DNA of 51,373 nucleotides from an uncultured Alphaproteobacteria bacterium (GTDB taxonomy: Bacteria; Pseudomonadota; Alphaproteobacteria; Rs-D84). The stretch spans positions 1 through 51,373 of the forward strand of contig CAJONJ010000035.1 in the NCBI GenBank assembly GCA_905236005.1. The letters run 5' to 3'. The position numbers and the translations under genes were made by a program. The notes under the pieces were generated by a model. The model was not told where the DNA came from and made no database searches. It saw only the letters and a program-made list of their open reading frames with translations. Numbering within the stretch: position 1 is the first letter of the stretch; each line of letters begins with the position of its first letter. Below are positions 9,827 to 18,337 of the stretch, piece by piece.

Positions 9827-10107
9827 TAGCAAAGCCGATAATCCACTAACAATGGGGAGGCGGAAGAAGAACGGTGTTGGTTTAATCCGCACTTACTAGA
9901 ACTTCCCGGGATTGCCCGTCACAGCAAAAGACTCTTTTATGGTATGGCGAATCCAGCGAGAGTTAAAAAGGTAACATTGGTGACAATGTTACAAAACAAG
10001 GTGGCACCACGTTGGTGTTATGTCTATCTGAAAACGATATGCATAATTATTTAACGTCCTTGTGTTCTTATTATAAACAATAATAACAAAACACAAAGGA
10101 GGTTAAA
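9827..10107 (+). ncRNA. T-box riboswitch-like leader upstream of an aminoacyl-tRNA synthetase gene
   Basis: T-box core AAGGTGGCACCACG (9998-10011) about 100 nt upstream of an AspRS gene; TGGC would pair with GCCA of tRNA(Asn)/tRNA(Asp) (G73); preceded by perfect hairpin GTAACATTG-GTGA-CAATGTTAC (9971-9992). Stem I and specifier not confidently folded by eye. Confidence 0.7.
10057..10102 (+). promoter_or_regulatory. Hairpin sequestering the aspS Shine-Dalgarno
   Basis: TCCTTGTGTT (10057-10066) pairs with AACACAAAGGA (10090-10100, one bulged A); inner 7-bp TTATTAT/ATAATAA stem; SD AAAGGAGG at 10095-10102. Confidence 0.65.
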
Positions 10108-11424
10108 ATGTCTAAAATAAGAACGCATATCGCCGAAATTCCACAAAAAATTGGCGAAATAATAACTGTCAAAGGTCACGTGCAAACATTGCGGTTGCAA
10201 TCCTGTATTGCTTTCATTGTTTTGCGTGAAATAACAGGAACTGTTCAATGTGTGGTTGAAAAGGGAACACCAGCATTTGAAACAGTTAAACAAATCACAA
10301 CTGAATCTGTTATATCAGTAACAGGAAAAGCTGTAAAAACCAAAAGTACAGAATCAGGATTTGAAATTCAGGTTTCAGAGATAAAAATAATATCTTTGGC
10401 AGAATCAACCCCGATACCTGTTACAACCAAAGGCAGCACCGAAGTAACGTCAGAAAAATCACAAGATTGGCGATTTTTATCGTTACGTTCACCACGCAGT
10501 GCAACAATAATGCGTGCGTTTTCTGCTATGATGTCAGGATATCAAGAATACTTGTCAAAACAAGGTTTTATTGGTATCCAGACACCCAAAATTATGGCAA
10601 CACCGTCTGAATCACGTGCTGAATTATTCAAAATAGAATATTTTGGACAAACAGCATATCTTGCACAATCACCACAATTGTTTAAACAAATGGCAATAGC
10701 CAGTGGTTTGGAACGGGTGTTTGAAATAGCACCTGCATTCAGAGCAGATAAATCTTTTACAACACGTCACGCAACAGAATTTACTTCTTTTGACGGTGAA
10801 ATGGCATACATTGAAAGTTTTGAAGAAGTAATGACAGAATTGGAAAAAACAATCGGTTATATGCTGACATCTATCAAGAAAGCATGTGGTAAAGAAATAG
10901 AGAAATATTTTGGTATTTCAGAATTTCAATTAAAAAAACCGATTCCACGTATCACTATGGCACGTGCAAAAGAAATATTGCGTGAAATGGGGTGTGCTTC
11001 AGAACAACCAGATATTACTACCGCAGAAGAGAAAGCTTTGGGTGATTATGTCAAAGAACATTTTGGTTCAGATTTTGTGTATATCACTGAATGGCCATGG
11101 GAAACACGTCCGTTTTATCACAAGAAAGGCACAGGCGAACATGGTGAACCAATATCTGTATCGGCTGACTTGTTATACAAAGGTGTTGAAATTGTGACAT
11201 GTGCTCAACGTGAAGAATCTTATGCTAAACTGTGTGAACAATTAAAAGAAAAAGGTTTGCACCAAGAAGGTTTGCAATGGTACCTAGATTGTTTCCGTTA
11301 TGGCATGCCGCCACATGGTGGATGGGGAATGGGGGGTGCACGTGTTATAAAACAACTGTTGGAATTGCCAACAATTCGTGAAGCTGTGTTTTTATTCCGT
11401 GGCCCATCACGTTTAATGCCTTAA
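10108..11424 (+). CDS. aspS: Aspartyl-tRNA synthetase, archaeal-type / probably non-discriminating
   Basis: 438 aa; N-term OB fold, SRAELFKIEYFGQTAYLAQSPQLFKQMAI (motif 2 region), GGWGMGGARV...LRGPSR-like motif 3 region (FRGPSRLMP). Confidence 0.85.
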   Translation: MSKIRTHIAEIPQKIGEIITVKGHVQTLRLQSCIAFIVLREITGTVQCVVEKGTPAFETVKQITTESVISVTGKAVKTKSTESGFEIQVSEIKIISLAESTPIPVTTKGSTEVTSEKSQDWRFLSLRSPRSATIMRAFSAMMSGYQEYLSKQGFIGIQTPKIMATPSESRAELFKIEYFGQTAYLAQSPQLFKQMAIASGLERVFEIAPAFRADKSFTTRHATEFTSFDGEMAYIESFEEVMTELEKTIGYMLTSIKKACGKEIEKYFGISEFQLKKPIPRITMARAKEILREMGCASEQPDITTAEEKALGDYVKEHFGSDFVYITEWPWETRPFYHKKGTGEHGEPISVSADLLYKGVEIVTCAQREESYAKLCEQLKEKGLHQEGLQWYLDCFRYGMPPHGGWGMGGARVIKQLLELPTIREAVFLFRGPSRLMP

Positions 11425-11458
11425 AAATAAAAAACCGTCCGTTTGGGCGGTTTTTTAA
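11424..11458 (+). terminator. Intrinsic terminator after aspS
   Basis: aaaaccgtccgtttgggcggtttttta. Confidence 0.75.
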
Positions 11459-11514
11459 TACTTGCAGTTTGGAATACTTATGGTTTTATCTTGCAAAAAA
11501 GAGGTAAAATCAAC

Positions 11515-12681
11515 ATGACACAAAAATCTATCACAGAACATGAAAATGCATTATTTGTATATGAAACAGAATTGATTAAATTGGGACGAAAATTGTATAA
11601 ACAACAACAAATGTTAACCGAAATAATAAAACAATTCTCGAATCAGATAAATATAAATTCAACAATAAATTGTACAGTGCCAACCATAGGAGATATGTTA
11701 AACCGTTTTGTTATCAAAAATGGCAAAAACAAAGAAGAAACTTTGCGAAAATACAAGGTGATATGCAAATATATGTATGCAGTTGGGTTAAAATCCAAAG
11801 ATAAATATTCAAAATTTCATAATGAATCTATGTTATTAAAAATTACAGATATAATTACAAATCGTGCTGATATCCAAGGTGACCAAAAAATTCGTCATAT
11901 GCGATGGATTATCAGTCTGGTAAAATTTGCAGTTGTTGCATATCCTGATTTATACAAACCAGATGTTTTGATTGGATTGCCAAATATCAAAAAAACACCT
12001 AAAAGTGCAAAACATCCGCATATTCCATACAATGATGAACAACTGAAAAAGATATTTAATCCCAGATATCAATTTTTTCATAAAAATCCTGATATATTTT
12101 GGGGATGTTTAATTGCATTATTTACAGGTTCCAGAAAAAATGCTGTGTTCACATTACAATACAAAGATATTATTCAACAAGACGGGATTTGGTGCATAAA
12201 TTTCATAGAAGATTACCCCGGTATAAAAAAATTAAAGACAGAAGATTCAGAACGTGTGGTGCCTATTCATTCAACACTGATAAAAATGGGCTTTCTGGAT
12301 TATATCAATCGGAAACCGCATATATCAGACACAGATTTTGTGTTTAAAACAACGTGTCTGACCCCAAAAGGATGTTTAAATTGCCATATGTCCAGTAATT
12401 TTTTTAGATTTTTGAAACAAATAGGAATAAAACATTCTAATTCCGAAAGATATGATTTTCACTCTTTTCGCAAAAATGCAAATATAGCAATGGAACAAAG
12501 TGGTATTATACGTACTTATATAGATAAAATCATTGGTTGGATGAGCAGGGGCAGTGAAGGTGAACGTTCGTATTCAAATTATACAATCACACAAATATCA
12601 CAACAATTAGAATTATTGCATTACGATTGTTTAAAAAATGAATTCAGACAATGGAAAAAAATAATGGCTGAACTGTCTTGA
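11515..12681 (+). CDS. Tyrosine recombinase / phage-type integrase
   Basis: Catalytic-type motifs TGSRKNAVFTLQYKD, YDFHSFRKNANIAM, IIGWMSRGSEGERSYSNYT. Confidence 0.8.
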   Translation: MTQKSITEHENALFVYETELIKLGRKLYKQQQMLTEIIKQFSNQININSTINCTVPTIGDMLNRFVIKNGKNKEETLRKYKVICKYMYAVGLKSKDKYSKFHNESMLLKITDIITNRADIQGDQKIRHMRWIISLVKFAVVAYPDLYKPDVLIGLPNIKKTPKSAKHPHIPYNDEQLKKIFNPRYQFFHKNPDIFWGCLIALFTGSRKNAVFTLQYKDIIQQDGIWCINFIEDYPGIKKLKTEDSERVVPIHSTLIKMGFLDYINRKPHISDTDFVFKTTCLTPKGCLNCHMSSNFFRFLKQIGIKHSNSERYDFHSFRKNANIAMEQSGIIRTYIDKIIGWMSRGSEGERSYSNYTITQISQQLELLHYDCLKNEFRQWKKIMAELS

Positions 12682-12736
12682 TATTTCTGATTGGTTTGGT
12701 TACAATGTCTATGCGATATATCAAGGTGGACAGCCC

Positions 12737-13780
12737 ATGTATAAAGATAATAATGATTTGATTAACGACAAAGCCAATACTGATATTGTTAAAAATGTAC
12801 AACAAATTTTAAATGTTTTACATGATTCAACAGTTGGTTTTTTTAGATTACAAAACTTTGTCCACAAAACAGTCCAAAGTTTGCCGGATGAACAACAAAA
12901 CAGGATATTACGATCACAAGATTCTTTCAAAAGAATTATTTATAGACACATCTGTCTGGAAATACAAAAAAATGTGTCACTAAAAGATTTAGACAAATCT
13001 GTTGTAAACAAAATACATGAAATATTAGAAAATCCACGTAGCTTAAATTTACAATGGCAAGATATTCAAGATGACGATAACAAAAATCACAGATTGATGC
13101 TGGACGAATTAAAATTCGGCATCAGTGCAGAAAATATAATGAAATATGGATTTCAGTTTTCTTGTGGAAACAAAGCAAAGGCATTTCAGTATGTAAATGC
13201 ACACCCAGAAAAATATCCGAATTTCCCATTTAAAACAATTCCTGATGTAAAAATTATAACGACAACGTGTTGGAATAATTTGGATGATGGTATGTCTGGG
13301 CATACTGTGCCATGTGTTAAAATGGCAGATGGAAATTATTATGCTGTTGATCCAGTAAACCAAGATGCAATATTTATCGTTTCTAAAATACAACAGGGCA
13401 ATACAATATATCATTTATTAAATTCTATGCAGAATACACCATACAGAATCATGCAAATTACCGATACAGAATTTGATGATTGGCATGATTTTATAAAAGT
13501 ATCCAAAATAAATAAAAATACTGCGGAACGTTTTTTGGACGGTGAAGAAATAAAACATGTTGTGGGGGCAGATGCTATACAAGAATATCTGACTGCTTGG
13601 AATCAAGGAACAAATGCTTTAAATACGTATCATAAAAAACAATGTGATATAATACGCCAAAGACGCAATTTACAACAATATAAACGGACAGCATCAAATT
13701 TAAAAAAACAAATATCAAAACAATCAAAAATATCGGTGGTATCTAACAAAGATGTATTTAAAGATTGTGGTCTATCTTGA
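12737..13780 (+). CDS. Unknown protein with a possible transglutaminase-like Cys-His-Asp domain
   Basis: FSCGNKAKAF (C143) ... GHTVPCVKMADGNYYAVDPVN (H189, D205) in transglutaminase-like order and spacing. Confidence 0.45.
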   Translation: MYKDNNDLINDKANTDIVKNVQQILNVLHDSTVGFFRLQNFVHKTVQSLPDEQQNRILRSQDSFKRIIYRHICLEIQKNVSLKDLDKSVVNKIHEILENPRSLNLQWQDIQDDDNKNHRLMLDELKFGISAENIMKYGFQFSCGNKAKAFQYVNAHPEKYPNFPFKTIPDVKIITTTCWNNLDDGMSGHTVPCVKMADGNYYAVDPVNQDAIFIVSKIQQGNTIYHLLNSMQNTPYRIMQITDTEFDDWHDFIKVSKINKNTAERFLDGEEIKHVVGADAIQEYLTAWNQGTNALNTYHKKQCDIIRQRRNLQQYKRTASNLKKQISKQSKISVVSNKDVFKDCGLS

Positions 13781-13970
13781 CATTTTACAGAAATATTTTA
13801 TGCATAAACAGTCCGGGTTGCAAACAAGCCCGTAAAGTTGTGTCCAAAAACGTTCAAAATGTTCGTCGTGTGATGGGGTTAAATTACTTTGAAAATAATA
13901 CTATCTTGGACGAATATAAAATAAAATACGAAAAATAAAATGAGATTAAACATACCACAATACAAAGGTC

Positions 13971-13998
13971 TTGACAATTGATTGTAGTGGTGTACACT
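13971..13998 (+). promoter_or_regulatory. Promoter of the beta-RFAPS-like operon
   Basis: TTGACA (13971-13976), 16 bp, TACACT (13993-13998). Confidence 0.7.
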
Positions 13999-14012
13999 GA
14001 AATCAGTTGGAT

Positions 14013-15014
14013 ATGAATAGTGGATGTATAATTTCTACCAAAGATGCAGTGCCGTCTTTTGTAATGTCGGACGGTGGCGGGTGTTCCTTGGTCGTTTATC
14101 CACGTATACATGCGTTTAGTTTAGATTTGTCTGTTCTTTGTGGTATTATAAAGCACGGTGCGTTCGGTTTTTCTTTAACAGATTTTCCTATTTATGTAAA
14201 TACACGGATAAATTCAAACGGCAAAGATCGTATTGTAAGTTGTGGTTGCAATGTATCGGTCTTAGATTATGATTTTAATTTAGACTTATTAAGAAAATTT
14301 ATAGGTGTAGAAGATTTTTATGATATAGAGATAAAAGTCAGTAAAAATGTGCGTGAACATATTGGACTTGGCTGTTCTACACAGATTTATAGTGCTGTGC
14401 TGTTGTGTTGTGCTAAGAATTCTGGAATAAATTTGAATATTCAAGATTTGTTTTCGCTTGGGGTTGGTCACAGTTCTACTCTCGGTTTAAATCTAGTATT
14501 TAATCCTGGTTATATAATAGAAACGGGAGTTGTGTTTGAAAACAAAGTGGAAACAGTGTCAAATTGTATTTATAAATTCAATGATTTTCCTTTCTATTCT
14601 ATTGTCGGAATACCAAAAACAGCAAACAGTATATCTGGTAGTTTAGAAAATGATTTCTGGGATAATTTATTACCAGATAAACCAGAAGAATCTTTGAAAA
14701 TTGCTTATCAAGTATTTCAAAATATGGTGCCAGGTATAGTCACAAAAAATTTTGATCAATTTATTAGTTCGTTGTCAAATATAGTTTCTATGGGGACTAA
14801 ACCGTTTGAAACCAGAATACAACCCCAACGAACTATAAATCTATTACAATACTTAAAACAAGAATTTGGATTTGCTGCGGTTAGCTCTATGGGGCCTTCT
14901 GTCTACACTTTTTCAGATAAAAATCCTAGGAATCTTGTGGAAAAGTTAAATGAATATTTTGCAGATTTCAATTTTATCATTATAAAACCAAAGGTTGAGC
15001 ATGCGACAATATAA
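14013..15014 (+). CDS. GHMP-superfamily protein resembling beta-ribofuranosylaminobenzene 5'-phosphate synthase
   Basis: PRIHAFSLDL, NVREHIGLGCSTQ, GHSSTLGLNLVFNPGYIIETG and FAAVSSMGPSVYTF follow the beta-RFAPS motif order; start uncertain (TTG 14007 or ATG 14013). Confidence 0.65.
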   Translation: MNSGCIISTKDAVPSFVMSDGGGCSLVVYPRIHAFSLDLSVLCGIIKHGAFGFSLTDFPIYVNTRINSNGKDRIVSCGCNVSVLDYDFNLDLLRKFIGVEDFYDIEIKVSKNVREHIGLGCSTQIYSAVLLCCAKNSGINLNIQDLFSLGVGHSSTLGLNLVFNPGYIIETGVVFENKVETVSNCIYKFNDFPFYSIVGIPKTANSISGSLENDFWDNLLPDKPEESLKIAYQVFQNMVPGIVTKNFDQFISSLSNIVSMGTKPFETRIQPQRTINLLQYLKQEFGFAAVSSMGPSVYTFSDKNPRNLVEKLNEYFADFNFIIIKPKVEHATI

Positions 15015-16143
15015 ATTTGATACAAAAATTATAGCTGCTTGGGGTTGTTTAGGAAAAACCACATTTGCAAAAAAATATCCTAGTATAGCACTAGATTTAG
15101 AATCTGTGCAGTACAATTATAAGTATGATTTTAGAGAGTTAACCGATGAAATAGCAAAATTCAACCCATGCTTAGGACAATTTATCCATGAATTATATCC
15201 GTATAATTATGTAGGAGCAATATTATCTAATTTAGGAAGATATAGATACATTTTTATTACTTTAGCTAGAGAAATACTGCGTGAACTAGATAATTTGGGC
15301 TTGCCATATACAATAGTTTACCCATCTGTAACAAGAAAAGAGAAAATATTAAAAGATGCAGAAAAACGTGGTAATACCAAAGTGTTTTTGAATGTTATCA
15401 ATGAAATTTTGAGTTCTAATGAGGAATATGCTAGTTTAACTCAGCATTTCAATTATCAAAACTTTGATATTATACGTGATGATGAATATATTGAAGATTA
15501 TTTGAAACGTAAACATAATTTTATGTGTTCAGATGTTTTCTTTATACATGGAGCGCCAGGAGCAGGTAAGGATACGTTATCACAAAAATATATTCAAGAG
15601 CATCCTTTGTGTGGTCACATATCTATGGGGGACATTTATAGACAAATAGGAACAAATACTTTTGTGTCTCAATTTAGAGATGTATTATTTGAAGATGTAA
15701 AAAATAATAGACTTTCTAAGGCTGAAACCACGGGTGGGGTTTTGTTTGAAGCTGTTGCACATAAGTTATTTGATACATATTTGATATCTGGGTTTCCACA
15801 TCATGTATCAGAAATAGATTTTTTTAAAACACATTCTGTGGAATATAACATAAATACATCTAATATAGTGTTTTTACGTGTTTCTAGAAATCAAGCTATC
15901 CAAAGGATGATTAATAGGGGGCTCCGAGTGCTAGAAAATCTTAAAATGTATCAAAATGAAACCGTATCAGATTATTATGCTAGAAGATATCAAGAATACG
16001 TTGCACAACAGCCAACGTTATTAAATACACTTCAAAAATTAACAGATATTAAATATATCAATGCTGATAACGAATTTAGTATAGTATATGATGATTTCTG
16101 TAAAGTTGTGGATTTAAGTAATAAATTACAAAAGTTGAGATAA
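15001..16143 (+). CDS. Tandem P-loop protein: N-terminal phage-like nucleotide-kinase-like domain plus C-terminal adenylate-kinase-like domain
   Basis: AAWGCLGKTTFAKKYPSIALDLES and FIHGAPGAGKDTLSQKY...ISMGDIYRQ...YLISGFP. Confidence 0.65.
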   Translation: MRQYKFDTKIIAAWGCLGKTTFAKKYPSIALDLESVQYNYKYDFRELTDEIAKFNPCLGQFIHELYPYNYVGAILSNLGRYRYIFITLAREILRELDNLGLPYTIVYPSVTRKEKILKDAEKRGNTKVFLNVINEILSSNEEYASLTQHFNYQNFDIIRDDEYIEDYLKRKHNFMCSDVFFIHGAPGAGKDTLSQKYIQEHPLCGHISMGDIYRQIGTNTFVSQFRDVLFEDVKNNRLSKAETTGGVLFEAVAHKLFDTYLISGFPHHVSEIDFFKTHSVEYNINTSNIVFLRVSRNQAIQRMINRGLRVLENLKMYQNETVSDYYARRYQEYVAQQPTLLNTLQKLTDIKYINADNEFSIVYDDFCKVVDLSNKLQKLR

Positions 16144-17183
16144 TGTCAGTAGATGTATCCATTATAATTGCTAATTATAACAATGAAAAATACATAGAAG
16201 ATTGTTTGCGTTCTGTTCAACAACAAAATTTTAATAATCTGGAAATTGTGATAGTTGATGATGGTAGCACAGATGATTCTGTCAAAAAAATCAAGCAGTT
16301 TATACATAAGGATTCCAGATTTGTTTTGGTTCAACTTGAAAAAAACCGGGGTGTCAGTGTTGCCAGAAACACAGGCTTACAAAGGGCTAAGGGAAAATAT
16401 ATAACGTTTTTAGATTCTGACGATTGTATGACCCCGGATGCCATAAGTATTTTATATGATATTGCATGTAAACATGATGCTGATGCTGTAAAAGCACAAA
16501 GAATTAAAGTATTAGAAAATTTTAAGTTAGATAAAATACCTAAAAATAAACATGCTATATACAAAGAAACGGTCGTCTTAAACCCGGCTAAACAAATGGA
16601 TGCATGGTTTTCTGATCCAATGTTTGTATGGTTATATTTGTGTAAAAAATCTATATTATTAAAACAAAAATTTATAAAAAATATGCGTCCTTGTGAAGAT
16701 GTAAATTTTATTATAAAATTAATTCCGTATATTAATAAGTTAATATTAGTTGATTATATATCGGTATTTTACAGATTGTCCGATAATAGTATTATGCAAA
16801 ATTATGTTGTGTCAAACAAGACAATCAAATCCAAGTTAATTTCTTTTATAGATATCAATAATTTTTTTGATGCAAACAAAAACGACTGTTCTGTTAATTA
16901 TCAATATATATCAAATAAGTTAATGTGTGATTTATTATTAATAGATATTTTTTATATACCATTAATAGAAAGACAAAATTTATTAAGTGTTGGAAGTAAA
17001 ATTATGCAATTCATATGCAGAAAATATTCTATATACAAATATTATAACATGCGTACTCGTCTAGCAATATGGGCTTTTAAGAATAAATGGTATAAATTAG
17101 CACGTTTCTGGCTAGACAACGATTATTTTAGCAAATATACCAGATTAAAAAAGGAGAATATATATGAGGACACAAACTGTTAG
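16143..17183 (+). CDS. GT2 family glycosyltransferase
   Basis: VSIIIANYNNEKYIEDCLRSVQQQNFNNLEIVIVDDGSTDDS. Confidence 0.85.
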   Translation: MSVDVSIIIANYNNEKYIEDCLRSVQQQNFNNLEIVIVDDGSTDDSVKKIKQFIHKDSRFVLVQLEKNRGVSVARNTGLQRAKGKYITFLDSDDCMTPDAISILYDIACKHDADAVKAQRIKVLENFKLDKIPKNKHAIYKETVVLNPAKQMDAWFSDPMFVWLYLCKKSILLKQKFIKNMRPCEDVNFIIKLIPYINKLILVDYISVFYRLSDNSIMQNYVVSNKTIKSKLISFIDINNFFDANKNDCSVNYQYISNKLMCDLLLIDIFYIPLIERQNLLSVGSKIMQFICRKYSIYKYYNMRTRLAIWAFKNKWYKLARFWLDNDYFSKYTRLKKENIYEDTNC

Positions 17184-17571
17184 CCGTTGTTTGATTATAC
17201 AGGAAGATAATATCATTTTATGTAAAAATATTGCAGGTGATTATTATTTTTTGCCGGGGGGCGGATTAGAAATAGGTGAAACATTAAATCAATGTATAAC
17301 TCGTGAATTAAATGAAGAAATGGGGATTCTAGAAACTGATATACATATTCATGATGGAATAATTTTGGCTGTTGAAAATCAGGGGTATGACTCAAATGGG
17401 CGGTTTATGTATGGTATAGAACTTGTAAAGCGGGTAGATATAAATGTTACCGATATACACAGTCAAGAAGATTTAATAGATTTTGAAAAAATCAAAATAT
17501 CTGATTTACCTAACACTCGTTTATATCCAGAAGTTATTAAAAATTGGGTGATAAAACACGTGTCGGTTTAA
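17164..17571 (+). CDS. NUDIX hydrolase
   Basis: Nudix box GGGLEIGETLNQCITRELNEEMGI. Confidence 0.85.
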   Translation: MRTQTVSRCLIIQEDNIILCKNIAGDYYFLPGGGLEIGETLNQCITRELNEEMGILETDIHIHDGIILAVENQGYDSNGRFMYGIELVKRVDINVTDIHSQEDLIDFEKIKISDLPNTRLYPEVIKNWVIKHVSV

Positions 17572-17593
17572 ATAATAATGTGAGTTTCTACCT

Positions 17594-18337
17594 ATGTTAG
17601 ATATTAACAAATATAACTTTTTTGTTTTTGATTTAGATGGAACTTTAATAGATTCTCATGGTTTTTATGATATTATGGACAGTGTATATGTCCAACATCT
17701 ATATAATAAAACTGTTTCAGTCAAGTTTCTAGCGGATTTAGAGATGCTGTTCAGGAAACGTTTAAACACAGCTTATTCTATGGATTATTATATGTTGTTA
17801 GATAAATATTATGGTAAAGGAAATTTAAATGAAAATCAGATATTGCAAAAATTGCGTTTTGTAAAAGAAAATTTTATACTGCCAAAGATTAAATTTAAGA
17901 AATGGGCTGTGGATACCCTAACAGAATTAAAAAACATATATAATGTTAAGAAATTTGCACTGGTAACGGGCTCTAATAAACAAGAAATAGATTTCTTTTC
18001 TAATGATAGTAGGTCTGATTTAAAAAACAGTTTAAATATCAATTCCTTTTTTGATGTGATTATTACTAGGGATGATGTAACTAATTTAAAACCAAACCCA
18101 GAATCATACAATTTAGTTTTAAAAAAATTGCATATACAGAATTCAGCAGAAATGTTGGTTTTTGAAGATTCTTTAGATGGAATATTAGCAGCTAAAGCCA
18201 GCAAGGCTTGTGTTATCGGAATAAGAAATGATTATATGTTGAGAGATAGGTTTAAAATACAAGCATTGTCAGATTATTACTATAATGATTGGTATAGTGT
18301 TTTAAAGACAATAAGGTATAAGCATGCAACAAGATAA
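17594..18337 (+). CDS. HAD-superfamily phosphatase
   Basis: FVFDLDGTLIDS...LVTGSN...KPNPESYNLVLKKL...VFEDSLDGILAAKAS. Confidence 0.85.
   Translation: MLDINKYNFFVFDLDGTLIDSHGFYDIMDSVYVQHLYNKTVSVKFLADLEMLFRKRLNTAYSMDYYMLLDKYYGKGNLNENQILQKLRFVKENFILPKIKFKKWAVDTLTELKNIYNVKKFALVTGSNKQEIDFFSNDSRSDLKNSLNINSFFDVIITRDDVTNLKPNPESYNLVLKKLHIQNSAEMLVFEDSLDGILAAKASKACVIGIRNDYMLRDRFKIQALSDYYYNDWYSVLKTIRYKHATR

Noticed and set aside
9901-9925. TTCCCGGGATTGCCCGTCACA resembles the 16S rRNA 3' region (CCGCCCGTCACACC)
   Set aside because: Similarity is short and gapped, no surrounding rRNA conservation; better explained as part of the structured aspS leader
13777-13938. Possible TTG-start 53-aa ORF (LTFYRNILCINSPGCKQARKVVSKNVQNVRR...)
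   Set aside because: No RBS beyond the upstream gene end and no recognised family; could be a remnant but cannot be supported
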